Assembly (NCBI GenBank): GCA_016179875.1
Contig: JACPCH010000031.1
Coordinates: forward strand, 1 to 44,122
Reading direction: 5' to 3'
Origin: Candidatus Rokuibacteriota bacterium
GTDB taxonomy: Bacteria; Methylomirabilota; Methylomirabilia; Rokubacteriales; CSP1-6
Length of the DNA stretch: 44,122 nt
This document shows positions 32,303 through 41,464 of the stretch, one piece after another. Numbering within the stretch: position 1 is the stretch's first letter; each line of letters begins with the position of its first letter. Below the pieces are notes generated by a model that ran no database searches, had not been told where the DNA came from, and saw only the letters and a program-made list of their open reading frames with translations. The position numbers and the translations under genes are program-made.

Positions 32303-33340
32303 ATGGGTCGCATTGCACGGATCGCGATCGTCGCGCTCGCCCTGGTGCTCGTCGGGACCCCCGTCGCGGGGATGGGGGAGGCCGGCGCCGCCGAGCGGGT
32401 GAAGGTAAGCATGATCCAGTCCTTCCAGGCCATGTCCTTCGCGAGCATCTACGTGGCGCGCGCGCAGAACTTCTTCGAGCAGGAAGGCGTGGACCTGGAC
32501 CTCCAGATCGTCCGCGGTGACGTGGTGGCCGCGCAGGCGCTCGTCGGCCGCACCGCCCCCATGGCGGCGCTCGGCGGCACCGAGGCGACGACGTTCTGGA
32601 GCCGCGGCATCAAGGACTTCATCGCCGTCGTTCCCGTGATCAGCGCGGTCACCACGAGCGTCGCCGTGCGGAAGGACCTCGTGGAGGCCAGGGGGCTCAG
32701 CCGTTCTCTCCCCATCGCGAAGCGAATCGCCGCCCTCAAGGGGCTCCGGATCGCCACCGCCAGCCCGGGCGGCGCCGTCTACACCGTCGTCTCATACCTG
32801 CTGCGGCGGGAAGGCATCGACCCGAAGACGGACGCGACGCTCATCTCGATGGGTGGTCCGGTCGAGATGCTGGCAGCCCTCAAGGCCCGGCAGATCGACG
32901 CCATCGCGATGTCGCCGCCCGCCCCCGAGACCGCGGAGGCCGAGGGGGCCGGCACCGTCCTCGTGGCGGTGGCCAAGGGCGACGTCCCCGAGCTGGCCAA
33001 CATCCCCTACGACATCCTCCTCGTGAGCCGGGACTACGCGGCGAAGAACGGGGAGGCCGTGCGGCGGGTGGTACGGGCCATCGTCCGCGCGTCGGCCTTC
33101 ATCCGGGAGAATCCCGCGGGGACGCGCGACAGCCTGCAGAAGTACTTCGACAAAGTCCCCCTGGAGGTGCTGACCGAGGTGGCGAAGAGCCTCCAGACGG
33201 CCGTCAACCCCGACGCCCGGTTCACCGAGGAGATGTGGAAGAACCAGATGATCTTCGACGTCAAGGCGGCCAAGATCAAGGAGCCCCTCGACACGCGGGA
33301 AGGCGTGCTGTGGACGAACGAGTACAATGCCCGCAAGTGA
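32303..33340 (+). CDS. NitT/TauT-type ABC importer, substrate-binding protein A
   Basis: A 345-residue protein of the NMT1/THI5-SsuA family. ATG 32303 has a near-perfect AAGGAGGT seven bases upstream, the best ribosome site in the run, as expected for an abundant binding protein. The signal peptide covers roughly residues 1-30. The mature start ERVKVSMIQSFQAMSFASIY and the block RIATASPGGAVYTVVSYLL are typical of type II binding proteins. It ends with the motif FTEEMWKNQM and REGVLWTNEYN, shared with the next gene. The ligand is unknown. Confidence 0.9.
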   Translation: MGRIARIAIVALALVLVGTPVAGMGEAGAAERVKVSMIQSFQAMSFASIYVARAQNFFEQEGVDLDLQIVRGDVVAAQALVGRTAPMAALGGTEATTFWSRGIKDFIAVVPVISAVTTSVAVRKDLVEARGLSRSLPIAKRIAALKGLRIATASPGGAVYTVVSYLLRREGIDPKTDATLISMGGPVEMLAALKARQIDAIAMSPPAPETAEAEGAGTVLVAVAKGDVPELANIPYDILLVSRDYAAKNGEAVRRVVRAIVRASAFIRENPAGTRDSLQKYFDKVPLEVLTEVAKSLQTAVNPDARFTEEMWKNQMIFDVKAAKIKEPLDTREGVLWTNEYNARK

Positions 33341-33362
33341 CGCTACGGGAAGGGGAACCGAC

Positions 33363-34412
33363 ATGGTGAACATTTGGCGCCGCGCGCGCCTGCCTCTCGC
33401 CCTCGGACTCTGCGTGAGGGCCCTCGCGATCGTGCTCGCCGCCTTCGCCGCCGGCCAAGCGGCCGAGCGGCCCAAGGTCACGCTCCTGCAAGGCTTCCAG
33501 TCCATGTCCTTCGCGCCCATCTACGTGGCGCGGGCCGAGAGGCTCTTCGAGGCCGAGGGGCTCGACGTGGACGTGCAGGTCGTGCGCGGCGCCTCCATCG
33601 CCTTCCAGGGCGTGGTGGGAGGCCAGGCGCCGTTCGCAGCCATGGGGGCCACCGAGCTGATCACTGCCGCCGACAAAGGGCTCGCCGGGGTCGTCGCGGT
33701 CGCGGCCGTGAACCGGGCGATCACGGTGAGCCTCGCCGTGCACAGGGACGTCGCCACCGCCCGGGGCCTCTCCCGGGCCATGCCCATCAAGGAGCGGCTC
33801 CAGGCGCTCCGGGGCCTCCGCATCGCCTCGGCGAGCCCGGGCGGCGCCATTCACACCGTGCTCCTCTACATGCTCAAGCAGGGTGGGCTCGACCCCATCC
33901 GCGACGTGACGGTGATCGCCATGGGCGGGCAGGCCGAGATGCTCGCTGCGCTCCAGGCCAAGCGCGTGGACGCCCTCGCCGTCTCGCCGCCCGGGCCGGA
34001 GACCGTCGCCGCCCAGGGCATCGCCGTGCTCCTGATCGCCCTGTCCCGGGGCGACATGCCGGAACTCGGCAACATCGCCTACGACGCGCTCGTCACCCCC
34101 CGCGACTACGCGGAGAAGAACCCGGAGATCGTGCGGAAGGTCGCGCGGGCCATCGGCCGGGGCTCGGCCTTCGTGGTCGATCGCCCCGAGGAGACGCGGA
34201 AGCTCATGCTCGGGTTCTTCGACAAGACCTCGCCCGACGTGATGCGGGAGGTCGTCGAGAACTTGAAGAACGCGTTCACCCGGGATGGGCGCTTCACCGA
34301 GGAGATGTGGAAGAACGCCGTCCGCTTCAACCTGGAGGCGGGGAAGATCCGGAAGCCGCTCGAGACCCGCGAGGGCGTCCTCTGGACCAACGCCTACAAC
34401 CCCGGCCGGTAG
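33363..34412 (+). CDS. NitT/TauT-type ABC importer, substrate-binding protein B
   Basis: A 349-residue paralogue of the preceding binding protein. ATG 33363 with GGGAAGGGG upstream was preferred to an ATG at 33327 that overlaps the previous gene and would hide the signal peptide (about residues 1-34). The mature region ERPKVTLLQGFQSMSFAPIYVA, ASPGGAIHTVLLYML, FTEEMWKNAV and REGVLWTNAYN match protein A in order. The two differ through the ligand-lobe regions, so one permease/ATPase pair probably serves two ligands. One base separates its stop from the next start. Confidence 0.9.
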   Translation: MVNIWRRARLPLALGLCVRALAIVLAAFAAGQAAERPKVTLLQGFQSMSFAPIYVARAERLFEAEGLDVDVQVVRGASIAFQGVVGGQAPFAAMGATELITAADKGLAGVVAVAAVNRAITVSLAVHRDVATARGLSRAMPIKERLQALRGLRIASASPGGAIHTVLLYMLKQGGLDPIRDVTVIAMGGQAEMLAALQAKRVDALAVSPPGPETVAAQGIAVLLIALSRGDMPELGNIAYDALVTPRDYAEKNPEIVRKVARAIGRGSAFVVDRPEETRKLMLGFFDKTSPDVMREVVENLKNAFTRDGRFTEEMWKNAVRFNLEAGKIRKPLETREGVLWTNAYNPGR

Positions 34413-34413
34413 G

Positions 34414-35421
34414 ATGCACGTCGACATCCACGCCCACGTGATCCCGCGCCCGTACCTCGAGCGGGTGCGGCGCGGGGACGTCCCGGGGGTGCGGATCGAG
34501 GTGGGCGATGCCGGGGGGGAGGTCATGAGCGTGGCCGGCGGCGGCCCGACCGGCCCCGTCGCCCAGCGCTTGGCCCTGGCCCCGGGCTACCACGACGCGC
34601 GCGCCCGCGTGGCGGAGATGGACGCGGCCTCGGTCGACGTCCACGTGCTCTCGCCGCTCCAGTTCCTCTTCCACTACTGGATCGACGCGAAGGCGGCGGC
34701 AGAACTGGCACGCCTGGTGAATGACGGCATCGCCGAGATGGTGGGCGAGCGGCCGGACCGCTTCGTGGGCATGGCCACCCTCCCGCTCCAGGACATCGGT
34801 GCCGCCGTGGGCGAGCTGGAGCGCGTCCACCGGGACCTCGGCCTGCGCGCCGTCGAGATCGGCACCCACGTCGCGGGGACATCGCTGGATGCCCCCGCGC
34901 TCGACCAGTTCTGGGCGCGCGCCGAGGCGCTCGAGACCCTGATCTTCGTCCACCCCTACGCACCGCTCGGCGCCGACCGTCTCGGCGCGTACTTCCTGCG
35001 CAACATCCTGGGCAACCCATTCGAGACAGCGCTCGCCATGAGCCATCTCCTGCTCGGCGGCGTCCTCGAACGGTTCCCCGGGCTCCGGCTCTGCTTCGCC
35101 CACGGCGGGGGGGCGATGCCGTACGTGATCGGGCGCCTGGAGCGGGGGTTCGACGTGAGCCCGGCCTGCCGGGCGAAGGCCGCGGAGCGGCCGGCCGCCG
35201 CCCTCGGGCGTGTGTACTACGACACGATCGTCCACGACGCGCCCGCCCTCGAGTACCTGATCGCGCGCGTGGGCGCCTCCCGGGTGCTCCTGGGGAGCGA
35301 CTATCCCTTCGACATCGGGGATCCGGACCCGGTGCGCACGGTGGAGAAGCTCGGGATCGACCGCGGGGCGAAGCGCGCGATCCTCGGCGGCAACGCCGCC
35401 GCGCTCCTCCACCTCGGCTAG
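34414..35421 (+). CDS. ACMSD-like amidohydrolase/decarboxylase (Amidohydro_2)
   Basis: A 335-residue TIM-barrel protein of the aminocarboxymuconate-semialdehyde decarboxylase (ACMSD) and gamma-resorcylate decarboxylase group. Metal ligands are His6 and His8 in DIHAHVIPRPYL, His180 in IFVHPYAPLG and Asp296 in LLGSDYPFD; His230 in FAHGGGAMPYVIG is the usual active-site histidine. Members decarboxylate aromatic or muconate-type acids, or hydrolyse related compounds. ATG 34414 is preceded by the previous stop within two bases (coupled translation), and hydroxylase L3 begins 13 bp after it. In this context a ring-derived carboxylate is a plausible substrate. Confidence 0.88.
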   Translation: MHVDIHAHVIPRPYLERVRRGDVPGVRIEVGDAGGEVMSVAGGGPTGPVAQRLALAPGYHDARARVAEMDAASVDVHVLSPLQFLFHYWIDAKAAAELARLVNDGIAEMVGERPDRFVGMATLPLQDIGAAVGELERVHRDLGLRAVEIGTHVAGTSLDAPALDQFWARAEALETLIFVHPYAPLGADRLGAYFLRNILGNPFETALAMSHLLLGGVLERFPGLRLCFAHGGGAMPYVIGRLERGFDVSPACRAKAAERPAAALGRVYYDTIVHDAPALEYLIARVGASRVLLGSDYPFDIGDPDPVRTVEKLGIDRGAKRAILGGNAAALLHLG

Positions 35422-35434
35422 GGACGGACCAGCG

Positions 35435-37774
35435 ATGGCGGGGCGATGGGTCGGCGCGCGGCTCCGGCGAAAGGAGGATCAGCGGCTCCTCACCGGGTCG
35501 GGGAGGTTTCTGGCCGACCTCCGGCTGCCGGGGATGCTCTCCGCCGTCATCGTCCGCAGCCCGCACGCCCACGCGCGCATCGTCGCGATCAACGCCGCCC
35601 GGGCCCGGGCCGAGCGCGGCGTCGCCGCCGTGTTCATCGGACCCGACCTCGGCGCCGTCGGCCGGATCCCCATGCGCATGTCGCCGCGGGCCGAGGTGGT
35701 CGAGTGCCTGCAGCGCCCGCTCGCCCTCGGTCGCGTCCGCTACGTCGGCGATCCGGTAGCGGTCGTCGTCGCCGAGGATCGGTACCGGGCCGAGGACGCG
35801 GCCGAGCTGGTGGAGATGGACCTCGAGCCGCTCCCGGTGGTCACGGAGGCGCGGCAGGCGCTCGAGCCGGGCGCGCCCGTCGTGCACGAGTCGCTCGGCC
35901 GAAACCTCGCGGAGCGGCTCGTCATGGGGTGCGGCGAGCCCGAGCGGGCCCTCCGGGAGGCGCCGGTGCGTGTGCGCGACCGGTTCAAGGTCCACCGCCA
36001 CACCGGCGTGCCTCTGGAGACGCGCGGGCTCCTCGCCCAGTTCGAGCCGGGCACAAGCGCCCTCACCGTGTGGGGCCCGACCAAGGTGCCGCACTTCAAC
36101 CGAGGCGTGCTGTCCGACCTCCTTGGCTGGCCCGAGCATCTGGTGCGGTTCGTCGAGACCGACGTGGGCGGGGGGTTTGGGATCCGCGGCGAGTTCTACC
36201 CGGAGGACTTCCTGGTCCCGTGGGCGGCGATGCGCCTCCGGCGGCCGGTGCAGTGGGTCGAGGACCGGCGCGAGCACCTGCTCGCGGCCAACCACTCCCG
36301 CGAGCAGCTCCACGAGATCGAGATCGGCGCGGACAGGGACGGCCGGATCGTCGCGCTCGTGGACCGGATCTACGCGGACATGGGGGCCTACATCCGGACG
36401 CACGGGTTCGTCGTGCCCGACCGCACGGCGGCGATGCTGCCCGGCCCCTACCGGATCCCGAACTACGGCGCCGAGGTCCTCTGCGCCTTCACGAACAAGA
36501 CGCCCTGCGGGACGTATCGGTCGCCTGGCCGCTACGAGGGGACGGTGGTCCGCGAGCGGATCGTGGACCGGCTGGCCGGCGAGCTCGGCCTCGACCCGGC
36601 CGAGGTGCGCCGGCGCAACTTCGTGTCGCCCGCCGACATGCCCTACGACGTGGGCGCGACCGCCGACTACGATCCCGTCGTCTACGACAGCGGCGACTTC
36701 CGGGGCGCGTTCGACGCGGCGCTGGAGGCCGCCGACTACGAGTCGCTCCGGAACCGCCAGGCGGAGGCGCGCCGGGAGGGGCGCTCGGTCGGCATCGGGA
36801 TCGGCTGCTTCGTCGAGAAGTCGGGCACCGGCCCCTGGGAGCACGCGCGGGTCGAGATCGACGGATCGGGGCGGGTGGTGGTTTTCACCGGACTCGCTTC
36901 CCTCGGACAGGGCCTCGAGACGACGCTCGCGCAGATCTGCGCAGACGAGCTCGGCGTGCATCCGGACGACATCACCGTCGTCCACGGCGACACGGCGCGG
37001 ATCCCGTACGGCGTGGGGACGTTCGGGAGCCGGGGTGCGGTCGTCGGCGGCAACGCCGTGGCCCAGGCGGCGTCCGCGCTGCGGGAACGGATCAAGTCGT
37101 TCGCTGCCCTGCGGCTCGAGCTGAGCCCCGAGGACCTCGTGCTCGACGCCGGGCGCGTCCACCCGCGCGGCGTCCCCGACCGGGGGCTCACGCTCCGAGA
37201 GCTCGCCCGGGCGGCGGCGCCCGGTCAACCGCTGCCGCCCGGCCTCGAGCCCGGGCTCAGCGCCAGCGCGATCTTCAAGGCGCCCATGCGGGTCTATCCC
37301 TACGGGACGCACGTGGCGACGGTGGAGGTGGACCCGGAAACGGGACGGGTGACGGTCATGCGCTACGTGATCGCCTATGACATCGGGCGCGCCATCAACC
37401 CGATGATCGTCGAGGGGCAGCTGGCCGGCGGTCTCGCCCAGGGCCTCGGGGGGGCGCTGCTCGAGGAGCTCGTCTATGACGAAGGGGGGCAGCTCCTGAC
37501 GACCACCTTCATGGACTACCTCCTGCCGACGGCCATGGAGATGCCGGAGGCGACCGTGATCCACGTGCTCGAGAAGTCGCCGTCCCCGCTCAACCCGCTC
37601 GGCATCAAGGGCGCGGGCGAGGGAGGGTGCACGGGCTCGGGGGCGGCCCTCGCCAACGCCGTCGCCGACGCGCTGGCTCCGCTGGGCGTCGCGGTGACGG
37701 GCCTGCCGCTCACGCCGGCGACGATCGTCGCCTCCATCCGGGCGGCGGCGTCGCGGCGGGAGGCGCGTCGATGA
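35435..37774 (+). CDS. Molybdenum hydroxylase set 3, catalytic large subunit A
   Basis: A 779-residue molybdopterin subunit from ATG 35435. It opens VGARLRRKEDQRLLTGSGRF. The molybdopterin loop DVGGGFGIRGEFYPEDF is at about 243-259, the active-site loop TYRSPGRYE at about 359-367 and the catalytic glutamate in GIKGAGEGG at about 729. The Y-R-x-x-G-R form of the loop is common in uncharacterised CoxL-like (so-called form II) enzymes and excludes form I CO dehydrogenase. It lies before the M and S genes it overlaps, opposite to set 1. It is a close paralogue of the large subunit at 39146, and the two flank one M-S pair. Confidence 0.92.
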   Translation: MAGRWVGARLRRKEDQRLLTGSGRFLADLRLPGMLSAVIVRSPHAHARIVAINAARARAERGVAAVFIGPDLGAVGRIPMRMSPRAEVVECLQRPLALGRVRYVGDPVAVVVAEDRYRAEDAAELVEMDLEPLPVVTEARQALEPGAPVVHESLGRNLAERLVMGCGEPERALREAPVRVRDRFKVHRHTGVPLETRGLLAQFEPGTSALTVWGPTKVPHFNRGVLSDLLGWPEHLVRFVETDVGGGFGIRGEFYPEDFLVPWAAMRLRRPVQWVEDRREHLLAANHSREQLHEIEIGADRDGRIVALVDRIYADMGAYIRTHGFVVPDRTAAMLPGPYRIPNYGAEVLCAFTNKTPCGTYRSPGRYEGTVVRERIVDRLAGELGLDPAEVRRRNFVSPADMPYDVGATADYDPVVYDSGDFRGAFDAALEAADYESLRNRQAEARREGRSVGIGIGCFVEKSGTGPWEHARVEIDGSGRVVVFTGLASLGQGLETTLAQICADELGVHPDDITVVHGDTARIPYGVGTFGSRGAVVGGNAVAQAASALRERIKSFAALRLELSPEDLVLDAGRVHPRGVPDRGLTLRELARAAAPGQPLPPGLEPGLSASAIFKAPMRVYPYGTHVATVEVDPETGRVTVMRYVIAYDIGRAINPMIVEGQLAGGLAQGLGGALLEELVYDEGGQLLTTTFMDYLLPTAMEMPEATVIHVLEKSPSPLNPLGIKGAGEGGCTGSGAALANAVADALAPLGVAVTGLPLTPATIVASIRAAASRREARR

Positions 37775-38649
37775 AGCCGCCCCGCTTCGAGTATTTCGAC
37801 CCGACCACCGTGGAGGCCGCGCTCGACCTCCTCGGCGAGCACGGCGAGAACGCGAAGGTCCTCGCCGGCGGCCAGAGCCTGATGCCGCTCCTCAACTTCC
37901 GCCTCATCCGCCCCCAGGTCCTCGTGGACCTGAACGGCATCGGCGCGCTCGCCTACGTGCGGCCCTGTGACGGCGGCCTCGCCCTCGGCGCCCTCACGCG
38001 GCAGCGCGCGCTGGAGCGCTCCGCGGTCGTGCGCGAGCGCTGCCCGCTCGTAGCGCAGGCGGTGCCGTTCATCGGCCACGCCGCCATTCGCAATCGCGGG
38101 ACGATCGGAGGCACGCTCGCCCACGCCGACCCCGCCGCCGAGCTGCCGGCGGTCGTCACCGCCCTCGGGGGAACGCTGGTGCTCAGGAGTATCCGGGGCG
38201 AGCGCGTGCTGCCGGCCGACCGGTTCTTCGTCTCCTACCTCACGACGGCGGCGGCGCCGGACGAGATCCTGGTGGAGGTGCGGCTGCCCGGCGCGGGTTC
38301 GCGCACCGGCTCGGCCTTCCAGGAGGTGAGCCGGCGCCACGGCGACTTCGCCCTCGTCGGCGTCGCGGCGATCGTCTCGCTCGGCGCCGACGACGTCTGC
38401 ACGGCGGCGTCGGTCGCCGTGGCCGGCGTGGGGCCGGTGCCCCTCCGCGTCGATGACGCCACGCGCCTGCTCCTCGGCGAGAAGCCCGACGAGCGGACGC
38501 TCGCCGAAGTGGGACGGCGCGTCTCCGAGCAGCTCACGCCCGACGCGGACCTCCACGCCTCCAGCGAGTATCGAAAGCAGGTCGCCGGCGTGCTGGCCCG
38601 GCGGGCGCTGGGCGAGGCCCTCGGCAAGGCCCGAGGAGGCGGCGCATGA
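37771..38649 (+). CDS. Molybdenum hydroxylase set 3, FAD-binding medium subunit
   Basis: A 292-residue FAD subunit from ATG 37771, overlapping the L subunit stop, with GGGAGG upstream. FAD motifs are VLAGGQSLMPLLNFRLIRP and RNRGTIGGTLAHADPAAELP; the C-terminal domain ends ASSEYRKQVAGVLA. It resembles the M subunit of set 1. It is presumably shared by the two large subunits on either side (inference from gene order). Its last four bases overlap the small-subunit start. Confidence 0.92.
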   Translation: MKPPRFEYFDPTTVEAALDLLGEHGENAKVLAGGQSLMPLLNFRLIRPQVLVDLNGIGALAYVRPCDGGLALGALTRQRALERSAVVRERCPLVAQAVPFIGHAAIRNRGTIGGTLAHADPAAELPAVVTALGGTLVLRSIRGERVLPADRFFVSYLTTAAAPDEILVEVRLPGAGSRTGSAFQEVSRRHGDFALVGVAAIVSLGADDVCTAASVAVAGVGPVPLRVDDATRLLLGEKPDERTLAEVGRRVSEQLTPDADLHASSEYRKQVAGVLARRALGEALGKARGGGA

Positions 38650-39149
38650 CGGAGCGAACGATCCGGCTCAGCGTGAACGGACGGGAGTACGAGCGCCGGG
38701 TGGCCGTGCGCTGGACGCTCGCCGACTTCCTGCGCGACGAGCTCGGCCTCACCGGCACCCACCTCGGCTGCGAGCACGGCGTCTGCGGCGCCTGCACCGT
38801 CGTGATGAACGGCGCTGCCGTGCGCTCCTGCCTCCTCCTCGCCGTCCAGGCGCAGGGCGCCGAGATCCGGACGGTGGAGGGGCTCGCCGACGGCGACACG
38901 CTCCACCCGCTGCAGGAGGCGTTCTGGGAGCATCACGGGCTCCAGTGCGGCTTCTGCACGCCGGGGATCCTCATGAGCTTCGCCTGCTTCCTCGAGGAGC
39001 ACCCCGCGCCCTCCGACGCCGAGATCCGCGAGGCGCTCGCCGGGAACCTCTGCCGCTGCACCGGCTACGTGAACATCGAGCGTGCGGTGCGGGCGGCGGT
39101 GACGAAGCTGGCCGGCGGGCGCGCGGGGGCGGGGCCGACGGGCGCGTGA
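38646..39149 (+). CDS. Molybdenum hydroxylase set 3, [2Fe-2S] small subunit
   Basis: A 167-residue iron-sulfur subunit from ATG 38646. N-terminal cluster ligands lie in [16 protein letters not shown] and VRSC, and C-terminal ones in QCGFCTPGI and [13 protein letters not shown]. All eight cysteines are present. It should carry electrons from either neighbouring large subunit to FAD. Its stop overlaps the GTG start of the second large subunit. Confidence 0.93.
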   Translation: MTERTIRLSVNGREYERRVAVRWTLADFLRDELGLTGTHLGCEHGVCGACTVVMNGAAVRSCLLLAVQAQGAEIRTVEGLADGDTLHPLQEAFWEHHGLQCGFCTPGILMSFACFLEEHPAPSDAEIREALAGNLCRCTGYVNIERAVRAAVTKLAGGRAGAGPTGA

Positions 39150-41464
39150 GCCGCTACGTCGGCCAGCCGGTCCGGCGCAAGGAGGACCCGCGGCTCCTCA
39201 CAGGGTCCGGCCGGTACGTGGGCGACGTCCGCCTCGGCGGCCTGCTCCACGCCGCAATCTTCCGGAGCCCGCTCCCTCACGCGCGCATCGTGAGGGTCGA
39301 CGGGAGCCGGGCGCGGGCCTTGCCCGGCGTGATCGCCGTCTTCGCGCCGGGCGATCTCGGGGAGGTCGCCCCGATCCCGACGACGCTCGCGCCGCGCCCG
39401 GCGCTCAAGGCCTGCTTCCAGCCGCCGATGCCGCGGGACCGCGTCCGCTACGTCGGCGAGCCCCTCGCCGTCGTGGTGGCCACCGACCGCTACGTGGCGG
39501 AGGACGCGCTCGAGCTGATCGACGCCGAGCTGGAGTCGCTGCCCGTCGTCGCCGACGCGCGCCGCGGCCTCGCGCCGGAGGCACCGATCCTCCACGAGGC
39601 GCTCGGGACCAACCTGGCCGACCGCATCGTGATGAGCCGCGGCGACGTCGAGCGCGCGCTGCGAGAGGCGCCCCGGCGCATCCGCGGCGCGTTCGCGGTC
39701 CAGCGCCACACCGGCGTCCCCATGGAGGGGCGGGGCCTCCTCGCCGCCTTCGACCGGGGCACCGGCGTCCTCACCGTGTGGGGCCCGACCAAGATGGTCC
39801 ATCGCAACCGCTCGATCCTGGCCGATCTCCTGGGCTACCCCGAGCACCTGATCCGGTTCATCGAGACGGACGTCGGCGGCGGATTCGGCCTGCGCGGGGA
39901 GTTCTACCCCGAGGACTTCCTGATCCCGTGGGCGGCCATGCGGCTCCCCGCGCCCGTCCGCTGGCTCGAGGACCGCCGCGAGCACTTCCTCGCCACCAAC
40001 CACTCCCGGCAGCAGTGGCACGAGGTCGAGATGGGCGTCGCGCCCGACGGCGCCATCCTGGCCTTCACCGACCAGGCGCTCGTCGACATGGGCGCCTACG
40101 TCCGCCCCAACGGCTTCGTCGCCCCCGATCGCACCGCGGCCTTCCTGCCGGGACCTTACCGGATCGAGCACTACGCGTTCGAGATCGCGTGCGTCTTCTC
40201 CAACAAGACGCCCGTCGGCTCCTATCGCGGGCCGGGCCGGGTGGAGAGCACGTTCGTCCGAGAGCGGCTCATCGACCTCGTCGCCCGCGAGCTCGGCCTG
40301 GACCCGGTGGACGTCCGCCGCCGCAACTTCATCGAGGCGGGAGCGATGCCGTACGCGGTCGGCACCACCGCGCACGGCCGGCCCGTCGTCTACGACAGCG
40401 GCGACTATCGCGCCGCATTCGAGGCCGCGCTCCGCGAGCTGGATCTCGAGGCCGCGCGCAAGCGCCAGGCCGAGGCGCGACGGCAGGGCCGCTACCTGGG
40501 GATCGGGTTCGCCTGCGTCGTCGACTCCTCCGGCGTGGGGCCCTGGGAGAGCGCGCGGGTGGTGGTGGATCGGACCGGCCAGGTCGTCGTCTACTCGGGC
40601 ACGGCCGGGCTCGGCCAGGGCATCGAGACGACCCTGGCCCAGGTCTGCGCCGACGCCCTCGGCGCCCGGCTCGAGGACGTCACCGTGGTCCACGGCGACA
40701 CCGGCCTCATCCCGTTCGGCATCGGCTCCTTCGGGAGCCGTGCCGCCGTCGTCGGCGGGAGCGCGGTGTTCGAGGCGGCGCGGAAGGTGAGGGAGAAGGC
40801 CGTCCGCATCGCGGCGCGGCTCCTCGAGGCCGACCCCGGCGACCTGGTCCTGGAGGACGGCCGGGTGACCGTCCGCGGGGTGCCGGACCGGGCGCTCACG
40901 CTTCGCGATCTGGCGCGGGCGGCGCTGCCGGGCCAGCCGCTCCCGGCGGGGATGGAGCCGGGGCTCGAGGCCACGCACTACTTCCACATCACGGACGTGA
41001 CCTATCCGTACGGGATGGACGCAGCGCTGGTCGAGGTCGATCCGGAGACGGGCATGGTGCGCGTCCTCAAGTACGTGATCGTCGCCGACGTGGGGCGGAT
41101 GATCAACCCGCTGATCGTCGACGGCCAGATGGTCGGGGGGATGGTGCAGGGGCTGGGGGCGGCGCTCCTGGAGGAGCTCGCCTACGACGAGGGGGGCCAG
41201 CTCCTCACCACGACCTTCATGGACTACCTCTTGCCCACCGCCGCCGAGCTCCCCGCCGAGGTCGTGGTCCGCGTGACCGAGGCCGCGCCCTCGCCCGGGA
41301 ACCCGCTCGGCGTGAAGGGCGCGGGTGAGGGCGGCATCATCGCCGTGCCGGCGGCGGTCGCCAACGCCGTCGAGGACGCCCTGGCGCCGTTCGGCGTCAC
41401 GGTGACCGCGCTGCCGCTCAGCCCCGACCGCGTCCTCGGGCTCGTGCGCGCTAGTCGCCGATGA
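39146..41464 (+). CDS. Molybdenum hydroxylase set 3, catalytic large subunit B
   Basis: A 772-residue molybdopterin subunit. GTG 39146 overlaps the small-subunit stop and gives the opening [18 protein letters not shown]. The molybdopterin loop DVGGGFGLRGEFYPEDF is at about 242-258, the active-site loop SYRGPGRVE at about 359-367 and the catalytic glutamate in GVKGAGEGG at about 728. Long stretches match the large subunit at 35435 (for example PEDF(L)xPWAAMRL and EGGQLLTTTFMDYLLPTA), but the active-site loop differs (SYRGPGRVE versus TYRSPGRYE). It is the last gene of the plus-strand run; its final 14 bases overlap the end of the opposing lyase gene. Confidence 0.92.
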   Translation: MSRYVGQPVRRKEDPRLLTGSGRYVGDVRLGGLLHAAIFRSPLPHARIVRVDGSRARALPGVIAVFAPGDLGEVAPIPTTLAPRPALKACFQPPMPRDRVRYVGEPLAVVVATDRYVAEDALELIDAELESLPVVADARRGLAPEAPILHEALGTNLADRIVMSRGDVERALREAPRRIRGAFAVQRHTGVPMEGRGLLAAFDRGTGVLTVWGPTKMVHRNRSILADLLGYPEHLIRFIETDVGGGFGLRGEFYPEDFLIPWAAMRLPAPVRWLEDRREHFLATNHSRQQWHEVEMGVAPDGAILAFTDQALVDMGAYVRPNGFVAPDRTAAFLPGPYRIEHYAFEIACVFSNKTPVGSYRGPGRVESTFVRERLIDLVARELGLDPVDVRRRNFIEAGAMPYAVGTTAHGRPVVYDSGDYRAAFEAALRELDLEAARKRQAEARRQGRYLGIGFACVVDSSGVGPWESARVVVDRTGQVVVYSGTAGLGQGIETTLAQVCADALGARLEDVTVVHGDTGLIPFGIGSFGSRAAVVGGSAVFEAARKVREKAVRIAARLLEADPGDLVLEDGRVTVRGVPDRALTLRDLARAALPGQPLPAGMEPGLEATHYFHITDVTYPYGMDAALVEVDPETGMVRVLKYVIVADVGRMINPLIVDGQMVGGMVQGLGAALLEELAYDEGGQLLTTTFMDYLLPTAAELPAEVVVRVTEAAPSPGNPLGVKGAGEGGIIAVPAAVANAVEDALAPFGVTVTALPLSPDRVLGLVRASRR

